Below the pieces are notes generated by a model. It was not told the DNA's origin, did no database searches, and saw only the letters and a program-made list of their open reading frames with translations. Shown here piece after piece: positions 8,203-16,700 of a stretch of DNA of 33,836 bases. The DNA is from an uncultured Clostridia bacterium (GTDB lineage Bacteria > Bacillota > Clostridia > Christensenellales > CAG-314). The first letter of the stretch is position 1, and every line of letters begins with the position of its first letter. Both the position numbers and the translations under genes were made by a program. Location of the stretch: contig CANQJK010000014.1 of assembly GCA_947624235.1 (NCBI GenBank), positions 1 to 33,836 of the forward strand. The letters run 5' to 3'.

Positions 8203-8515
8203 TTTTTCTCCTCATTTCACTTGTGACACTGCCTGCGCGTTCCGCAATGTCGCACGCAAGACGTCTGTCCAAACGGGCGTTGTGCTCTTCCACTTCGCGC
8301 AACAGTCTGTCGGCATTTTGCACCGCCGTGTATCGCGCGTAGTCCACCGCTCTTGCGTCCAGCTCGTCAAAGGGGAGCGCAAATTGCATGCTCCCCCGCG
8401 ACGCACTGTGCACCTCGTAACGGCGAAGCCTGCCGTTGTAGTACAGCCGATAGTCGTCGTTGACGGCACGGAGTCTCCAAGCAATGTCAAATAGGTCCTC
8501 CGTTATCAATATCAT
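8192..8515 (-). CDS. Small phage protein of unknown function
   Basis: A 107-residue soluble, highly charged protein, beta-rich at the N-terminus (MILITEDLFDIAWRL, LYYNGRLRRYEVHS) and helical at the C-terminus (LLREVEEHNARLDRRL). I chose the ATG at 8515 because GGAGAC lies 5 bp upstream; an ATG 24 bp further upstream has no such site. It sits between the major capsid and adaptor genes, where decoration, head-closure and minor capsid proteins are often encoded. No family is recognised. Confidence 0.7.
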   Translation of the reverse strand: MILITEDLFDIAWRLRAVNDDYRLYYNGRLRRYEVHSASRGSMQFALPFDELDARAVDYARYTAVQNADRLLREVEEHNARLDRRLACDIAERAGSVTSEMRRKNES

Positions 8516-8604
8516 TTTGTCTCCTTTGCGCAAAAGCAAGGCTCCTTAACTTTTTACGCGTCTACGCATAGCCCTTTTGCGCGTTTTGAGGTTGCAAACT
8601 GCCC

Positions 8605-9768
8605 TTACGCTTCCGTAATTCCGCTTATCATTGCCTGACCGATGGGTCTGTCGCAAATGAGGTCGGCGTACTTGACCAGCGTCGCCGTGTAGACGGGCTT
8701 GTTGGGCACCTGTTTGATGATGCGTCCGTCGTCCCCTTCCAGCCAGCGCCAGTCGCAAAGTTGATGCAGGTGGAAATCCGACGTGTTCAATATGTACATC
8801 GTTCCCTTGGGTGCAAAGCGATCGGACACAACGGGTATGCCGTTGTAGGATATGGCTTTGTAACCGCCCTGCAAGTTCATCACGTCTATGTTGGTGCGGT
8901 TGGTGATGAGGTAGTCCTGATAGGCGCGTTTCACTCCGCCCGAGCACACGATGAAGTCTGCCTGCGAGCCTGCCGTTTCGTCGATGGCATCGATGGCCTT
9001 TTGAATGGTGACGTCGTTCAAGGTTTCCGCCGTCTTTTTGTAGGGCGTCAACCACTTGTTGGAAGCGCGTTTAAGCCCGTAGAGCGTTTCGGAAGAGCCG
9101 AATATTGCGGAAAGTCCCGTAATTTCCTTGTTGTAACTGCCCTGAACGGTGAGGAAGTCGTCCGCCGTGACGGTGCCCGTCAAAGTCGCGCCCGAAAGGG
9201 TTATCTTGTTGGCGTCGCGGTCCACGTCCGTTATGCGACGGGCAGATATCACCGCCGTTTTGCCTGTGTTGCCTATGACGTCCACCAACATGCCTTCCAT
9301 GACGTTAGTGACGGCGTCCACCGTCAGTTCGTTACCGCTGACTGCCGTTACCGTGCACAGTTTTCCGCTACCGTCGCCGAAAAGCATGCGCCCGAAGTTG
9401 AACTTGGACGCGCGGATAAGCCCTTCCATTTCCGCTTGAAGCAGATTGACGAATGCGCCCGAACTGTCTGCGCTGGCGCGAATTGCCTTGTCGGAAATTT
9501 CCACCGTGCCGTAGAGGTTTTTAAGCGTTAGCACAAATTGCGCGTAGTTGTTGCCTGCCGAGAGGGGCAATTCCCCGTCCTCGGTGCCTGCGCCGATACC
9601 GCCGTTTATGCCAAAGGGCGCAAGTTTGCGAATTTCCTTTCCCCACACGTCGCTGGACGTCTGTTCGATACGGGCGAGAAGGGGGTTTACTGCCGTGTTG
9701 AGCTGTTCTGCCACCACGCCGAGATAAAGTGTTTTTAGTGCGTTGTCTGCACTTGTAAGCGTTACCAT
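8605..9768 (-). CDS. Phage major capsid protein (HK97-fold type)
   Basis: This 387-residue protein has features of an HK97-fold coat protein: an N-terminal helix leading into LLARIEQTSSDVWGKEIRKL, a beta-hinge region (YAQFVLTLKNLYGTVEISDK), a spine-helix region at about residues 90-125, and a C-terminal P-domain-like part (ADFIVCSGGVKRAYQDYL, YNGIPVVSDRFAPKGTMYIL). A beta-rich insertion at about residues 130-215, full of Thr, Val and Gly, resembles the extra domain seen in several podovirus coat proteins. No N-terminal delta domain or protease gene is visible, and a separate scaffold is encoded just upstream. The ATG at 9768 has an AAGGAG site. Confidence 0.9.
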   Translation of the reverse strand: MVTLTSADNALKTLYLGVVAEQLNTAVNPLLARIEQTSSDVWGKEIRKLAPFGINGGIGAGTEDGELPLSAGNNYAQFVLTLKNLYGTVEISDKAIRASADSSGAFVNLLQAEMEGLIRASKFNFGRMLFGDGSGKLCTVTAVSGNELTVDAVTNVMEGMLVDVIGNTGKTAVISARRITDVDRDANKITLSGATLTGTVTADDFLTVQGSYNKEITGLSAIFGSSETLYGLKRASNKWLTPYKKTAETLNDVTIQKAIDAIDETAGSQADFIVCSGGVKRAYQDYLITNRTNIDVMNLQGGYKAISYNGIPVVSDRFAPKGTMYILNTSDFHLHQLCDWRWLEGDDGRIIKQVPNKPVYTATLVKYADLICDRPIGQAMISGITEA

Positions 9769-9780
9769 GTTTGTTTCTCC

Positions 9781-10203
9781 TTATTTGAAATATTTTTTTG
9801 CCAATTCCGACGCTTCCTTGAGTGTCTTGGGGCGATTTGGCGGTGCCACAGACACATTTCCACCGCCCGTCATGACGGTGGGAGGCGCACTCGGGGCAGA
9901 CGTTGCGTTGTCGTCGGCTTGCGCAACATCGGGGACTGTCGCCCCATCCTCCGTCGAGGCGCGCGTCTCTGTGGGCGGTGACGAAGGCTGTCCTTCGCTT
10001 GTACCGCTTGTCTCAATTGCTATCGCGCTCGTTTGTTCATTTTGAACGTCCGCTACTGCTTCCGTTTGCTCCGTTCCCTTTGAGGCGAGGGCGATAGATC
10101 TTTCCAAGGCGGAGAGTTGTTGACACTTTTGCGTAAAACTTTTTTCCAGTTCCGTGTAGCCTTTGAGCAACTCTTCCGCAGAATTGAATTTTCCGTAATC
10201 CAT
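9781..10203 (-). CDS. Phage scaffolding protein
   Basis: This 140-residue protein begins MDYGKFNSAEELLKGYTELE, the pattern of small phage scaffolds. It continues with a coiled coil (about residues 10-40) and then a Thr/Ser/Pro/Ala-rich, probably disordered middle. It ends with a basic helix (PKTLKEASELAKKYFK) of the kind that contacts the coat protein. It lies immediately upstream of the coat gene with an AAAGGAG site, the standard position between portal and coat. Scaffolds guide procapsid assembly and are released or degraded before packaging. Sequence alone is weak, but position and layout agree. Confidence 0.85.
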   Translation of the reverse strand: MDYGKFNSAEELLKGYTELEKSFTQKCQQLSALERSIALASKGTEQTEAVADVQNEQTSAIAIETSGTSEGQPSSPPTETRASTEDGATVPDVAQADDNATSAPSAPPTVMTGGGNVSVAPPNRPKTLKEASELAKKYFK

Positions 10204-10245
10204 TTTTTTACTCCTTTTGTCGTTATTTGCAGGACGTAGTCGCGT

Positions 10246-12138
10246 TTAAGCGTTTTCGTCCGTCGCTTTCAACGCACCGCTTTGCAAAAATTGCTTGTGC
10301 TTTTCGATGTGGGCAAGGATCTTGTCCCGCACCGTTTTGTCCAAGCGGTCGATATCGCGGGATATGATGTAGCGCGTGTGTTCCTCTATGTGCAAGGCGT
10401 GATCGTCCACGGGCAGGACCTCGGCGCAGTCGATATCGGTGTTTTCCCGCTCGGCGCGCGCGATGTGCAGTTGAGTGATGTCCTGCGACGCTTCCCAGTT
10501 GCCGAAGCCCATCATCTGCAACACCTTTGCCTTGGAACTTGCCGACAATTTGCCGTCGCCGTCGGACAGTATTCCCGCTTTGAGCAGGTAGAGAAGCATG
10601 GTCCTGCGCGTTGCGGGGCTGTCGCTCAACTCGTTTTCCGTTTCGAAAACGATGTCGTCGGAACCTATGTCCGAACCGGTAAAGTAGAACACTTCTGCGC
10701 TGTTTTGCCCGTCGGAATACCTGATCAACTTGTCCGCCTTGACAAATTGCTTGTACATTCTGAGCAGGTACTGCGCTATGCGCTTGATGCAGTACTTGAC
10801 GCTGTCGGCGGATATCGCCAGACGTATGTCGTCCTGCTCGGCGATGAGTTGAAGGGCAAGACCGCTTGTCACCTGCGTGGGAGTGGCGCTGTTTCGGGCA
10901 AATTCGGACACGCCCGACACGGTGATGAACTCTTTGAGCAGTTGCTCCTCTTCCGCCGTGAAGTCGTCGGGCACCTTTCCGCTGTCCATGAGGGCAGGTT
11001 TTTGCGCTCCCTGACGGTACACCAATATCTTGCCGGGGGACAATCCCTCCTCTTCCAGATTGTCCGTGTCCACCGAGCCGTCCTCCACCGTCAACACGCC
11101 CATTGCAAGGCGGTTGAGAAATTCGTGCTTACGGTTTTTGACGGCGTTGTAGGCGCGCTGAATGGGAATGACGCGCTCCACCATACTCGTCCCCCAAAAA
11201 CAGCCTGCCTGTTCGAGGGATATCTGGCGCACAAAGGGGTAGGAGTAACTGTCGTCGTCCCCCAGTCGGTAGGGAAGTTCGCCCGCATACAGTAGCGTGT
11301 TGCCTGCGACGATTTCCAACTTGCCGTGGGGATATTGCTTGGTGGGCTTGGTGTAGCGCTCTATCACCAACACTTGGTCGGGCTTGGTCTCCTTGGTGAC
11401 GCAGGGCACGGCAGAATTGTACCCCAGTCCGCCCACGCCTTCCACGCCGTCCAGCGCAAACACTTTGACCGTTTCGCCCGCAATTTCCGCACCCCATATG
11501 TCCAAAACCTGCTGTGAGGAATACACTTTGGCATGGATGACGGACGCACATTCGTCAAGGGACGGCGTGACGTTACTATCGGGGTAGATCTCAAAGGGAG
11601 AGCACACGGACAGGCGCGCCTCGCCTGCTTCGGCATCCCAACTCAACTTGTAAAACGCCGTTCCGCACACTTCGCTCCACACCGTTGCGCGTCCCACCGC
11701 CTCTTCCAGACGCACCCTTTCGCGAGCGCCTGCCAGTATCTTTGTGGACAGCTTTGCCGAGTTGATATCCGCCTCGCTGTTGCTGAACGGGCGGGCAATG
11801 GGCTTGGGGCGCACATGGTCCAAACGGGATATGCGCGTCTCCACAATGGTGGCAACGTGGTTGAACACCTGCTTTTCCTGCCAAAAGTAGTACTTGTCCT
11901 CCTGCTCCACCTCTCCGCGCGGAGTGATGACGCAATATTGATTGCCCATGACAAAGTTCATGTTGAGCATCCAACTCAACTCGTAGGGACGGCGCATTTT
12001 CTGTCGCGCTTCAAAATCCTTTTTGACGTCGCGCACAATGTCCTCTGCGCTTTTGCCAAACAGACAAGTTTTGTTTAACGTAGGGGGCGTTGTTGCGTTT
12101 TGCCCGTCATTGTCTATGTAGTGCGTTTGTTTACTCAC
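10246..12138 (-). CDS. Phage portal protein (P22-like family)
   Basis: A 630-residue protein matching the large podovirus portal type. It has an N-terminal RPYELSWMLNMNFVMGNQYC segment and FNHVATIVETRISRLDHVRPKP (split here as two short phrases), followed by AYNAVKNRKHEFLNRLAMG, SGVSEFARNSATPTQVTSG and a long helical C-terminus. Portals form the dodecameric ring through which DNA is packaged. The start is GTG at 12138 with AGGAGG 7 bp upstream, and the gene overlaps the preceding zinc-finger gene by 8 bp. Length and order (terminase, portal, scaffold, coat) fit the P22-like class. Confidence 0.92.
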   Translation of the reverse strand: MSKQTHYIDNDGQNATTPPTLNKTCLFGKSAEDIVRDVKKDFEARQKMRRPYELSWMLNMNFVMGNQYCVITPRGEVEQEDKYYFWQEKQVFNHVATIVETRISRLDHVRPKPIARPFSNSEADINSAKLSTKILAGARERVRLEEAVGRATVWSEVCGTAFYKLSWDAEAGEARLSVCSPFEIYPDSNVTPSLDECASVIHAKVYSSQQVLDIWGAEIAGETVKVFALDGVEGVGGLGYNSAVPCVTKETKPDQVLVIERYTKPTKQYPHGKLEIVAGNTLLYAGELPYRLGDDDSYSYPFVRQISLEQAGCFWGTSMVERVIPIQRAYNAVKNRKHEFLNRLAMGVLTVEDGSVDTDNLEEEGLSPGKILVYRQGAQKPALMDSGKVPDDFTAEEEQLLKEFITVSGVSEFARNSATPTQVTSGLALQLIAEQDDIRLAISADSVKYCIKRIAQYLLRMYKQFVKADKLIRYSDGQNSAEVFYFTGSDIGSDDIVFETENELSDSPATRRTMLLYLLKAGILSDGDGKLSASSKAKVLQMMGFGNWEASQDITQLHIARAERENTDIDCAEVLPVDDHALHIEEHTRYIISRDIDRLDKTVRDKILAHIEKHKQFLQSGALKATDENA

Positions 12139-12355
12139 GGTTTGCCTCCTCTACGCGCTTGTCCATTTGACGCTTTATCGCGTTTTTGGGGCTTTTGGGC
12201 ACAGTCATTGCCCTGCCGTCCGCCGACAGCCTTGCAAGGCACTGCGCGCACAAAAAGCACTTGTTTTGCCGTCCCTTTGTATCAAAGCAGAACTGCGCGT
12301 CGTTTTTGCAGTCCCTCACGTCGCATTTGGTCTTGGTAGTAATTGCATTTATCAT
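12131..12355 (-). CDS. Small zinc-finger-like protein
   Basis: This 74-residue basic protein has four cysteines arranged as CDVRDC (residues 11-16) and CFLCAQC (34-40), which look able to bind a zinc ion. It ends in a basic helix, KRQMDKRVEEANRE. The ATG has an AAAGGAG site 9 bp away, and the frame overlaps the portal start. Small CxxC proteins are common beside terminase genes in clostridial phages, where they may assist packaging or regulate the late genes. The role here is unknown. Confidence 0.72.
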   Translation of the reverse strand: MINAITTKTKCDVRDCKNDAQFCFDTKGRQNKCFLCAQCLARLSADGRAMTVPKSPKNAIKRQMDKRVEEANRE

Positions 12356-12382
12356 TGTTTTTTCTCTCCTTTTACAAGTTTT

Positions 12383-12676
12383 TCAGTTGTCCCCGTCCGT
12401 GACGGGAGAATTGTCCACGTCTTGAAGCAAACGTATCAGGCGCAGTTTTTCCACTTGAAGTTGTTCGTCCGTCATTTCCGTCACGTCCGTTTGCTCGTTT
12501 AGTTTGAGTAGCGCCGTTATGGCAGAGACGTCGGGCAAAACGTGCTTGGTGACCGTCTTGCTCTTGACTAATTTGCGCTCGCCGTCCACTACGACGTATT
12601 CGTCCGTCTTTTCGCGATAGGTAAAGCCCTTGGCTTTTTTGTAAAGCACCTTTACAAGCAGTTCTTTTGCAGTCAT
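12383..12676 (-). CDS. Terminase small subunit-like protein
   Basis: A 97-residue protein starting at the ATG at 12676 (site GAGGAG). This ATG overlaps the large-terminase stop as ATGA, so the two are coupled. The central phrase KSKTVTKHVLPDVSAITALLKLN resembles the C-terminal part of small terminase subunits, where a beta-hairpin is followed by PPD-x-A-x-x-x-WLKN. The usual N-terminal DNA-binding helix-turn-helix is missing, so it may be a truncated or specialised form. It follows rather than precedes the large subunit. Assignment is moderate; it could also be an unrelated packaging accessory. Confidence 0.58.
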   Translation of the reverse strand: MTAKELLVKVLYKKAKGFTYREKTDEYVVVDGERKLVKSKTVTKHVLPDVSAITALLKLNEQTDVTEMTDEQLQVEKLRLIRLLQDVDNSPVTDGDN

Positions 12677-14091
12677 AGTTTGTCTCCTCGCGCTTTGCGT
12701 ATCAGTCGTTCCTTGTCCAGCTGTATCAATGTTTTGGCAGGTTTTGGCGCGGTGCGTTCGTCTAAATTGCACACATAGTAGCGCAACTCGTCCATGGCGT
12801 GATCGTCCTTTTTGACGGGCGCGTCTCCATTGCCCCAAAAGTAGCCCTTTATTTCCCTTATCATGTTGACGCAGGAACGGAAAATGTACAGTTTGGGCGG
12901 ACCGTTGAGGGGTTTGAGCAACGCCTTTACCCTGTTGATGCCTGCGTACAGTCCCTTGTTGACGCGCGTGTTGACGGATATGCCCTGCTCGGCAAACAGT
13001 TCCGCCGTGCTCCTGACGCCGTTTAGCGTGCGCTGATCCGCCGCGCTGTCCATAAGCACCGACAGCCTGTTGAAGCGATCCTTCTTCCAGTTGAGGCGCT
13101 CGGAAATTTCCTTTATCTTCTCCGCGTGGTAGGCAATATCCCTTTTTGCCTCGTAGTGTTCGGCAATGACATACACGTTGCCGTCAAAGTCCCTTGCGTA
13201 CCAGTGACAGGACAGCGGATTGTTCAACCCCGGATCCACCGATATGGCGTCCTGCCACTCCTCGGGGATGTCCCTCGGCTCTATCACGTTTGCCTCGCTG
13301 AACTCTGCGTACACCAATCCGCCGTTTTGGGTGAAACGTCCGTAACGACGGCTTTCGAGGGCGGTTTCGGACATGCTTTCCGTCATCAGTTCCAACTCCT
13401 CCTTGCTCAAAAAGGGGTTGTCGTTCCACTCCATAAACTCGTACCACACCTCTTTGGAACGGTGCTTGTTGAGGTATATTTCGTCGTACACCCAACTTAA
13501 ACCTTTGAGGGGCGTCATGGTGCCGAATATGTGCCCTTTGCGGTCCAATATCCTCATGCGACACTCCTCGTACACGTCCTGTGGCGGTTCTTCGTCGAAC
13601 CACACAAAGTCGAGGCTGGTGCCCTGAAATTTTTCTCGTCCCGCTTCGCAACTTTTGAAGGCTATTTTGGATATTCCGCCGAACACGTTTCGTATGGCTA
13701 TGCAGTCGATGACGCCGTATTCGGGACTGCTTTTGGATCCGCTCACCATCACGATGTCCGCTATCCAACTTTTGTCCAGATAGTACAATATCTTTTGTTG
13801 CGCCACATCCCTTTGCACCTGTTGCGACAGGGATACCACCCAACAGCAAACGTCCTTTTTGTTGGGACGAAAGGGATGTATCCCCCGCGCCAGCCACACC
13901 GTTTCCACCGCGCCGCACTCGGTTTTTCCGCTTCGGTTGCCCCCGAAAACCCACCTGTTGCGTTTGAGACAACGATGAAACGCCATTTGCTTGGCGTGCA
14001 CTTTGCCCTTGTTGTAGCGCGCAAGCGGACTTTGCTCCCTGCGACGTTGTTCTCGTTCGATATCTTGTATGCGCGTGATAATTTCGTTCAT
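12673..14091 (-). CDS. terL: Phage terminase large subunit
   Basis: A 472-residue packaging motor. The ATPase shows Walker A GGNRSGKT (residues 50-57), Walker B FVWFDEEP (162-169) and coupling motif GTMTPLKG (190-197). The RNase H-like nuclease shows acidic residues in ISVDPGLNNP (Asp286), VLMDSAAD (Asp348) and KKDDHAMDELRYY (Asp430, Asp434). All key residues are present, so the enzyme looks intact. The start is the ATG at 14091, with AAGGAGTG 6 bp upstream; an upstream in-frame ATG at 14136 lacks a site. It is the first gene of the leftward head operon, and the 10-bp-periodic array begins about 80 bp upstream. No obvious promoter lies between the array and the gene. Confidence 0.94.
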   Translation of the reverse strand: MNEIITRIQDIEREQRRREQSPLARYNKGKVHAKQMAFHRCLKRNRWVFGGNRSGKTECGAVETVWLARGIHPFRPNKKDVCCWVVSLSQQVQRDVAQQKILYYLDKSWIADIVMVSGSKSSPEYGVIDCIAIRNVFGGISKIAFKSCEAGREKFQGTSLDFVWFDEEPPQDVYEECRMRILDRKGHIFGTMTPLKGLSWVYDEIYLNKHRSKEVWYEFMEWNDNPFLSKEELELMTESMSETALESRRYGRFTQNGGLVYAEFSEANVIEPRDIPEEWQDAISVDPGLNNPLSCHWYARDFDGNVYVIAEHYEAKRDIAYHAEKIKEISERLNWKKDRFNRLSVLMDSAADQRTLNGVRSTAELFAEQGISVNTRVNKGLYAGINRVKALLKPLNGPPKLYIFRSCVNMIREIKGYFWGNGDAPVKKDDHAMDELRYYVCNLDERTAPKPAKTLIQLDKERLIRKARGDKL

Positions 14092-14170
14092 TTCCACTCC
14101 TTGTGCGGGCGACACCGCGATGGGTATTGCTCGCACGTTGATTTGCCCTTACCGCTCGAACGTTCTGCGT

Positions 14171-14860
14171 TTCGACGTTTTGCGACGGATTTTGATGTTT
14201 TGCGACGTTACTCGACGTTGCTCGACGATTTGCGATGTTTTTTGACGTTACTCGACGTTGTGCGAAGATGTTCGACATTGCTCGACATTGTGCGAAGATT
14301 TCAGACGTTTTGCGACGTTTTTCGCAGATGTTCGACTATGTTCGAAGTTGTTCAACATTGTTTGAAGATTTTCGGCACTATTTGAAGTTGTTCAACATTT
14401 TGCGACGTTGTTCGAAGATGTTCGACTATGTTCGAAGTTGTTCAACATTGTTTGAAGATTTTCGACACTATCGGAAGATGTTCAACATTCTGCGACGTTG
14501 TTCGACGTTATCCGACGTTGTTTGATGTTGTTCGACGTTGTTTGTCAAAATGCGATTTTTGTCGACCGCAAGCGACATTTTGCAACGTCAATCGACGCTA
14601 ACCGACGGTTATCGACGGCTGTCGGCGTTATTCGATATAAATCAACGCAAATCGACGGCTGTCGACCGTTTCCGAATTTTATCAACATTATTCGACGACT
14701 ATCGAACTATATCGACCGTTTCCGAACTATATCGACGTTATTCAACGTTATGCGACATCAACAGACCGCTCTCGACGTTTTTCGAACTCTATCGACATTT
14801 TTCAAACTATATCGACGGATATCGGCGTTATTCAGTGTTTTTTGACGTTATTCGACGGAA
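14171..14860. repeat. Decamer array 1: about 69 units in strict 10-bp register
   Basis: A degenerate decamer with consensus TTCGACGTTN (plus strand) repeats without a single insertion or deletion for 690 bp. The GA at positions 4-5 of the unit is almost invariant, and T/C and G/C at the flanks are frequent. Ten is not a multiple of three, so the open frames running through it (10-residue repeats, in several frames) are by-products rather than genes. The core is the reverse complement of the GTCG core in the array at 16701. It lies between the start of the phage terminase gene and the SH3-like gene at 15016. Confidence 0.93.
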
Positions 14861-15015
14861 ATTTGCTCGTCGCATAAGCCTCGTTGTGCCCGTTGTCGAT
14901 GTTCTTTGCGCATAGCGTAGCCGAATGTCAATTCCTGCCCCATATCGTCACAACTCGGCAAAAACCTCACCGTCAAAGAGGTTATACTTTGCCTTGTATC
15001 GCGAGGGAGGAAACC

Positions 15016-15741
15016 ATGCTCAAAAAGATCTTGATCGCCGTTAGTCTGTTGCTGTCCGTTTGGCTGTTCGCCTGTCCGTTCGTCGCCCGTGCGCAATCGT
15101 CCGACTGGGCGCGCATTGTGGATGACGACGTGTATCTGTACAGCAACGCCGACGGCGCCACCCGTTGTTTCGTCTTGGAAAAGTCCTACTACGTTGAGAT
15201 ATTGGGCGAAGAGGACAACATGTACCGCGTGTCCGTTATGCAAAACGATAGGGACTTCCCCAAAATAACGGGGTACGTTTACAGAAATTCCGTAACCCCT
15301 TGCGCCCCGCCCGTTGCGCCCTACTATCCCACCGAAAAGGTGACTGTGACGCGCGGATCGGCATCCGTGAGACTTTCTCCCACCCAAAACGCCCAAACGG
15401 AAATCGTTGCGCTCAACTCCCAACAGCTCAGTTACTACGGAAGTTTGTTGAGCTACGGCACAAAGTGGTACTATGTGTACTACGGCGATGTGTTAGGATA
15501 CGTCGAGGCGGACACAGTAAGCGCGCCCAACATATTGCCTCATCCTACGCCCCTGCCCTCCAAACCCGTGGTGACGCCACCCGCCGAACAACCGCAACAA
15601 CCTGCCGAGACATCCAAAACGCCCACCGCGGAAATTTTGCTCATTGTGTTTGTAGTGGTGCTTGCTGTGGGACTTACCCTTGCGCTGTTTCTTCCCGGTA
15701 ACATCAAAAAAAAGAACAGCGTGTTCGAAACGGATATCTGA
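15016..15741 (+). CDS. Secreted SH3-like protein with C-terminal membrane anchor
   Basis: A 241-residue protein. The start is the ATG at 15016 with GGGAGG 6 bp upstream; the frame is open further upstream without a site. Residues 1-26 form a signal peptide (MLKKILIAVSLLLSVWLF, cut near ARAQ). Two SH3b-like units follow, about residues 30-95 and 105-165, the second ending in the typical KWYYVYYGDVLGYVEADTV. A Pro/Thr-rich spacer (175-207) precedes a transmembrane helix (about 208-230) and a short basic tail (IKKKNS). SH3b domains usually bind peptidoglycan or peptides outside the cell. It shares its whole layout with the larger protein at 18358-20256, and both have a decamer array upstream. 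Confidence 0.87.
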   Translation: MLKKILIAVSLLLSVWLFACPFVARAQSSDWARIVDDDVYLYSNADGATRCFVLEKSYYVEILGEEDNMYRVSVMQNDRDFPKITGYVYRNSVTPCAPPVAPYYPTEKVTVTRGSASVRLSPTQNAQTEIVALNSQQLSYYGSLLSYGTKWYYVYYGDVLGYVEADTVSAPNILPHPTPLPSKPVVTPPAEQPQQPAETSKTPTAEILLIVFVVVLAVGLTLALFLPGNIKKKNSVFETDI

Positions 15742-15779
15742 CAATGCCCCACCGCCTCGCGCCGTAATGCGAGCGCGCC

Positions 15780-16027
15780 CGAGACTGACGAAATTGTCGC
15801 ACCGTTGCCTTTGAACGTATGACGTCATCCGAGTTGCGCCTCGGGACAGACAAATATGTCTCACAGTTGCCATTGAACGCGTGACGTCATCAAAGTTGCG
15901 CCTCGGGACAGACAAATATGTCTCACAGTTGCCATTGAACGCGTGACGTCATCAAAGTTGCGCCTCGGGTAGACGAAAACATGTCGCACTGTTGCCGTTG
16001 AACGCGTGACGTCATCAGAGTTGAAGT
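15780..16027. repeat. Tandem repeat, four units of about 62 bp, with palindromes
   Basis: Units start near 15780, 15840, 15902 and 15964. The middle two are practically identical, the outer two diverged (60 and 64 bp). Each holds TGACGTCA (15820, 15882, 15944 and 16008), a perfect 8-bp palindrome. Units 2 and 3 also hold GACAAATATGTC, an inverted repeat GACA-N4-TGTC. The array lies between the convergent ends of the SH3-like gene (+) and the helix-turn-helix gene (-). It could be a multi-site operator, a replication or partition site, or a passive repeat. Confidence 0.85.
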
Positions 16028-16084
16028 CGAAATCAACAAAATTGTCGCCTCACCGCACATGCACCGTCCAAAGCGCTACTCACA

Positions 16085-16504
16085 TCACAAAAAGTGCTCG
16101 GCGTACCACTTTTCCGTTGCGCCCATTGAGTGCAAAGCGTCGCAGTACATGGCTCGGGCGTTGGTCAACATGCGAAACAGCGTCGATCGCGACACGTTCA
16201 ATTTGTCCGCAAGTTTGCGCTTGTCCGCCCCGCACATGTACACTGCCACCAGCAACGCGCGACGTTTGACGGGCAGGCGTCTCAGTGCTCCAAACACCTT
16301 TTCGACGTACTGCAACGTAATTTCCGATTGCTCGCACAGATGTTGTATCTGCTTTATCTGCCCTATCGTGCCCTCCTTCCACCCGTAGGTGTCGTAGGAA
16401 GAAAGCGCGACGTTTTTTATCTCCTCCTTCAACTGCATGGCGTGATTTTTCATCAAAAGAGCGCCTTTCAACATTTTCAATTCGTAGTTCACCTGCTCGT
16501 TCAC
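16085..16504 (-). CDS. Sigma-like helix-turn-helix protein, phage late-regulator type
   Basis: A protein of about 139 residues with a helical N-terminal half and, at about residues 79-123, a region resembling sigma-factor region 4 (LPVKRRALLVAVYM, then KLADKLNVSRSTLFRML). This layout and size match ArpU/RinA-type phage activators of late genes. The frame begins with GTG at 16504, but the AGGAGG there touches that codon, so initiation at the GTG at 16492, 11 bp after the site, may be more likely. In Gram-positive phages such regulators sit just upstream of the terminase genes, as here (TerL starts at 14091), although an oppositely oriented gene and two repeats intervene. The DNA target is unknown. 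Confidence 0.75.
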   Translation of the reverse strand: MNEQVNYELKMLKGALLMKNHAMQLKEEIKNVALSSYDTYGWKEGTIGQIKQIQHLCEQSEITLQYVEKVFGALRRLPVKRRALLVAVYMCGADKRKLADKLNVSRSTLFRMLTNARAMYCDALHSMGATEKWYAEHFL

Positions 16505-16579
16505 CTCCTTTTATGCAAGATCGCCTGCGCCGATTTTGTTTGCGCAACGCGATCAATTTTCGAACTTTTGTTCTATTCG

Positions 16580-16608
16580 CCTATATTGTATCACACTAAA
16601 TATGACAA
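16580..16608 (-). promoter_or_regulatory. Probable promoter of the helix-turn-helix gene
   Basis: Minus strand -35 TTGTCA (16608-16603), 17-bp spacer, -10 TATAGG (16585-16580), with TACAAT overlapping as an alternative -10. It lies about 75 bp upstream of the start codon. The -35 overlaps a near-palindrome, GACAGTTGTC, that could be an operator. Confidence 0.5.
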
Positions 16609-16700
16609 CTGTCTGTCAGTCTTTCAAAAAAATTTTCAAAAATTTTTTATTTTTTTGCTAAAATTTTGGAACACCGCCCAAGTAGATATCTTTTGCCCCG

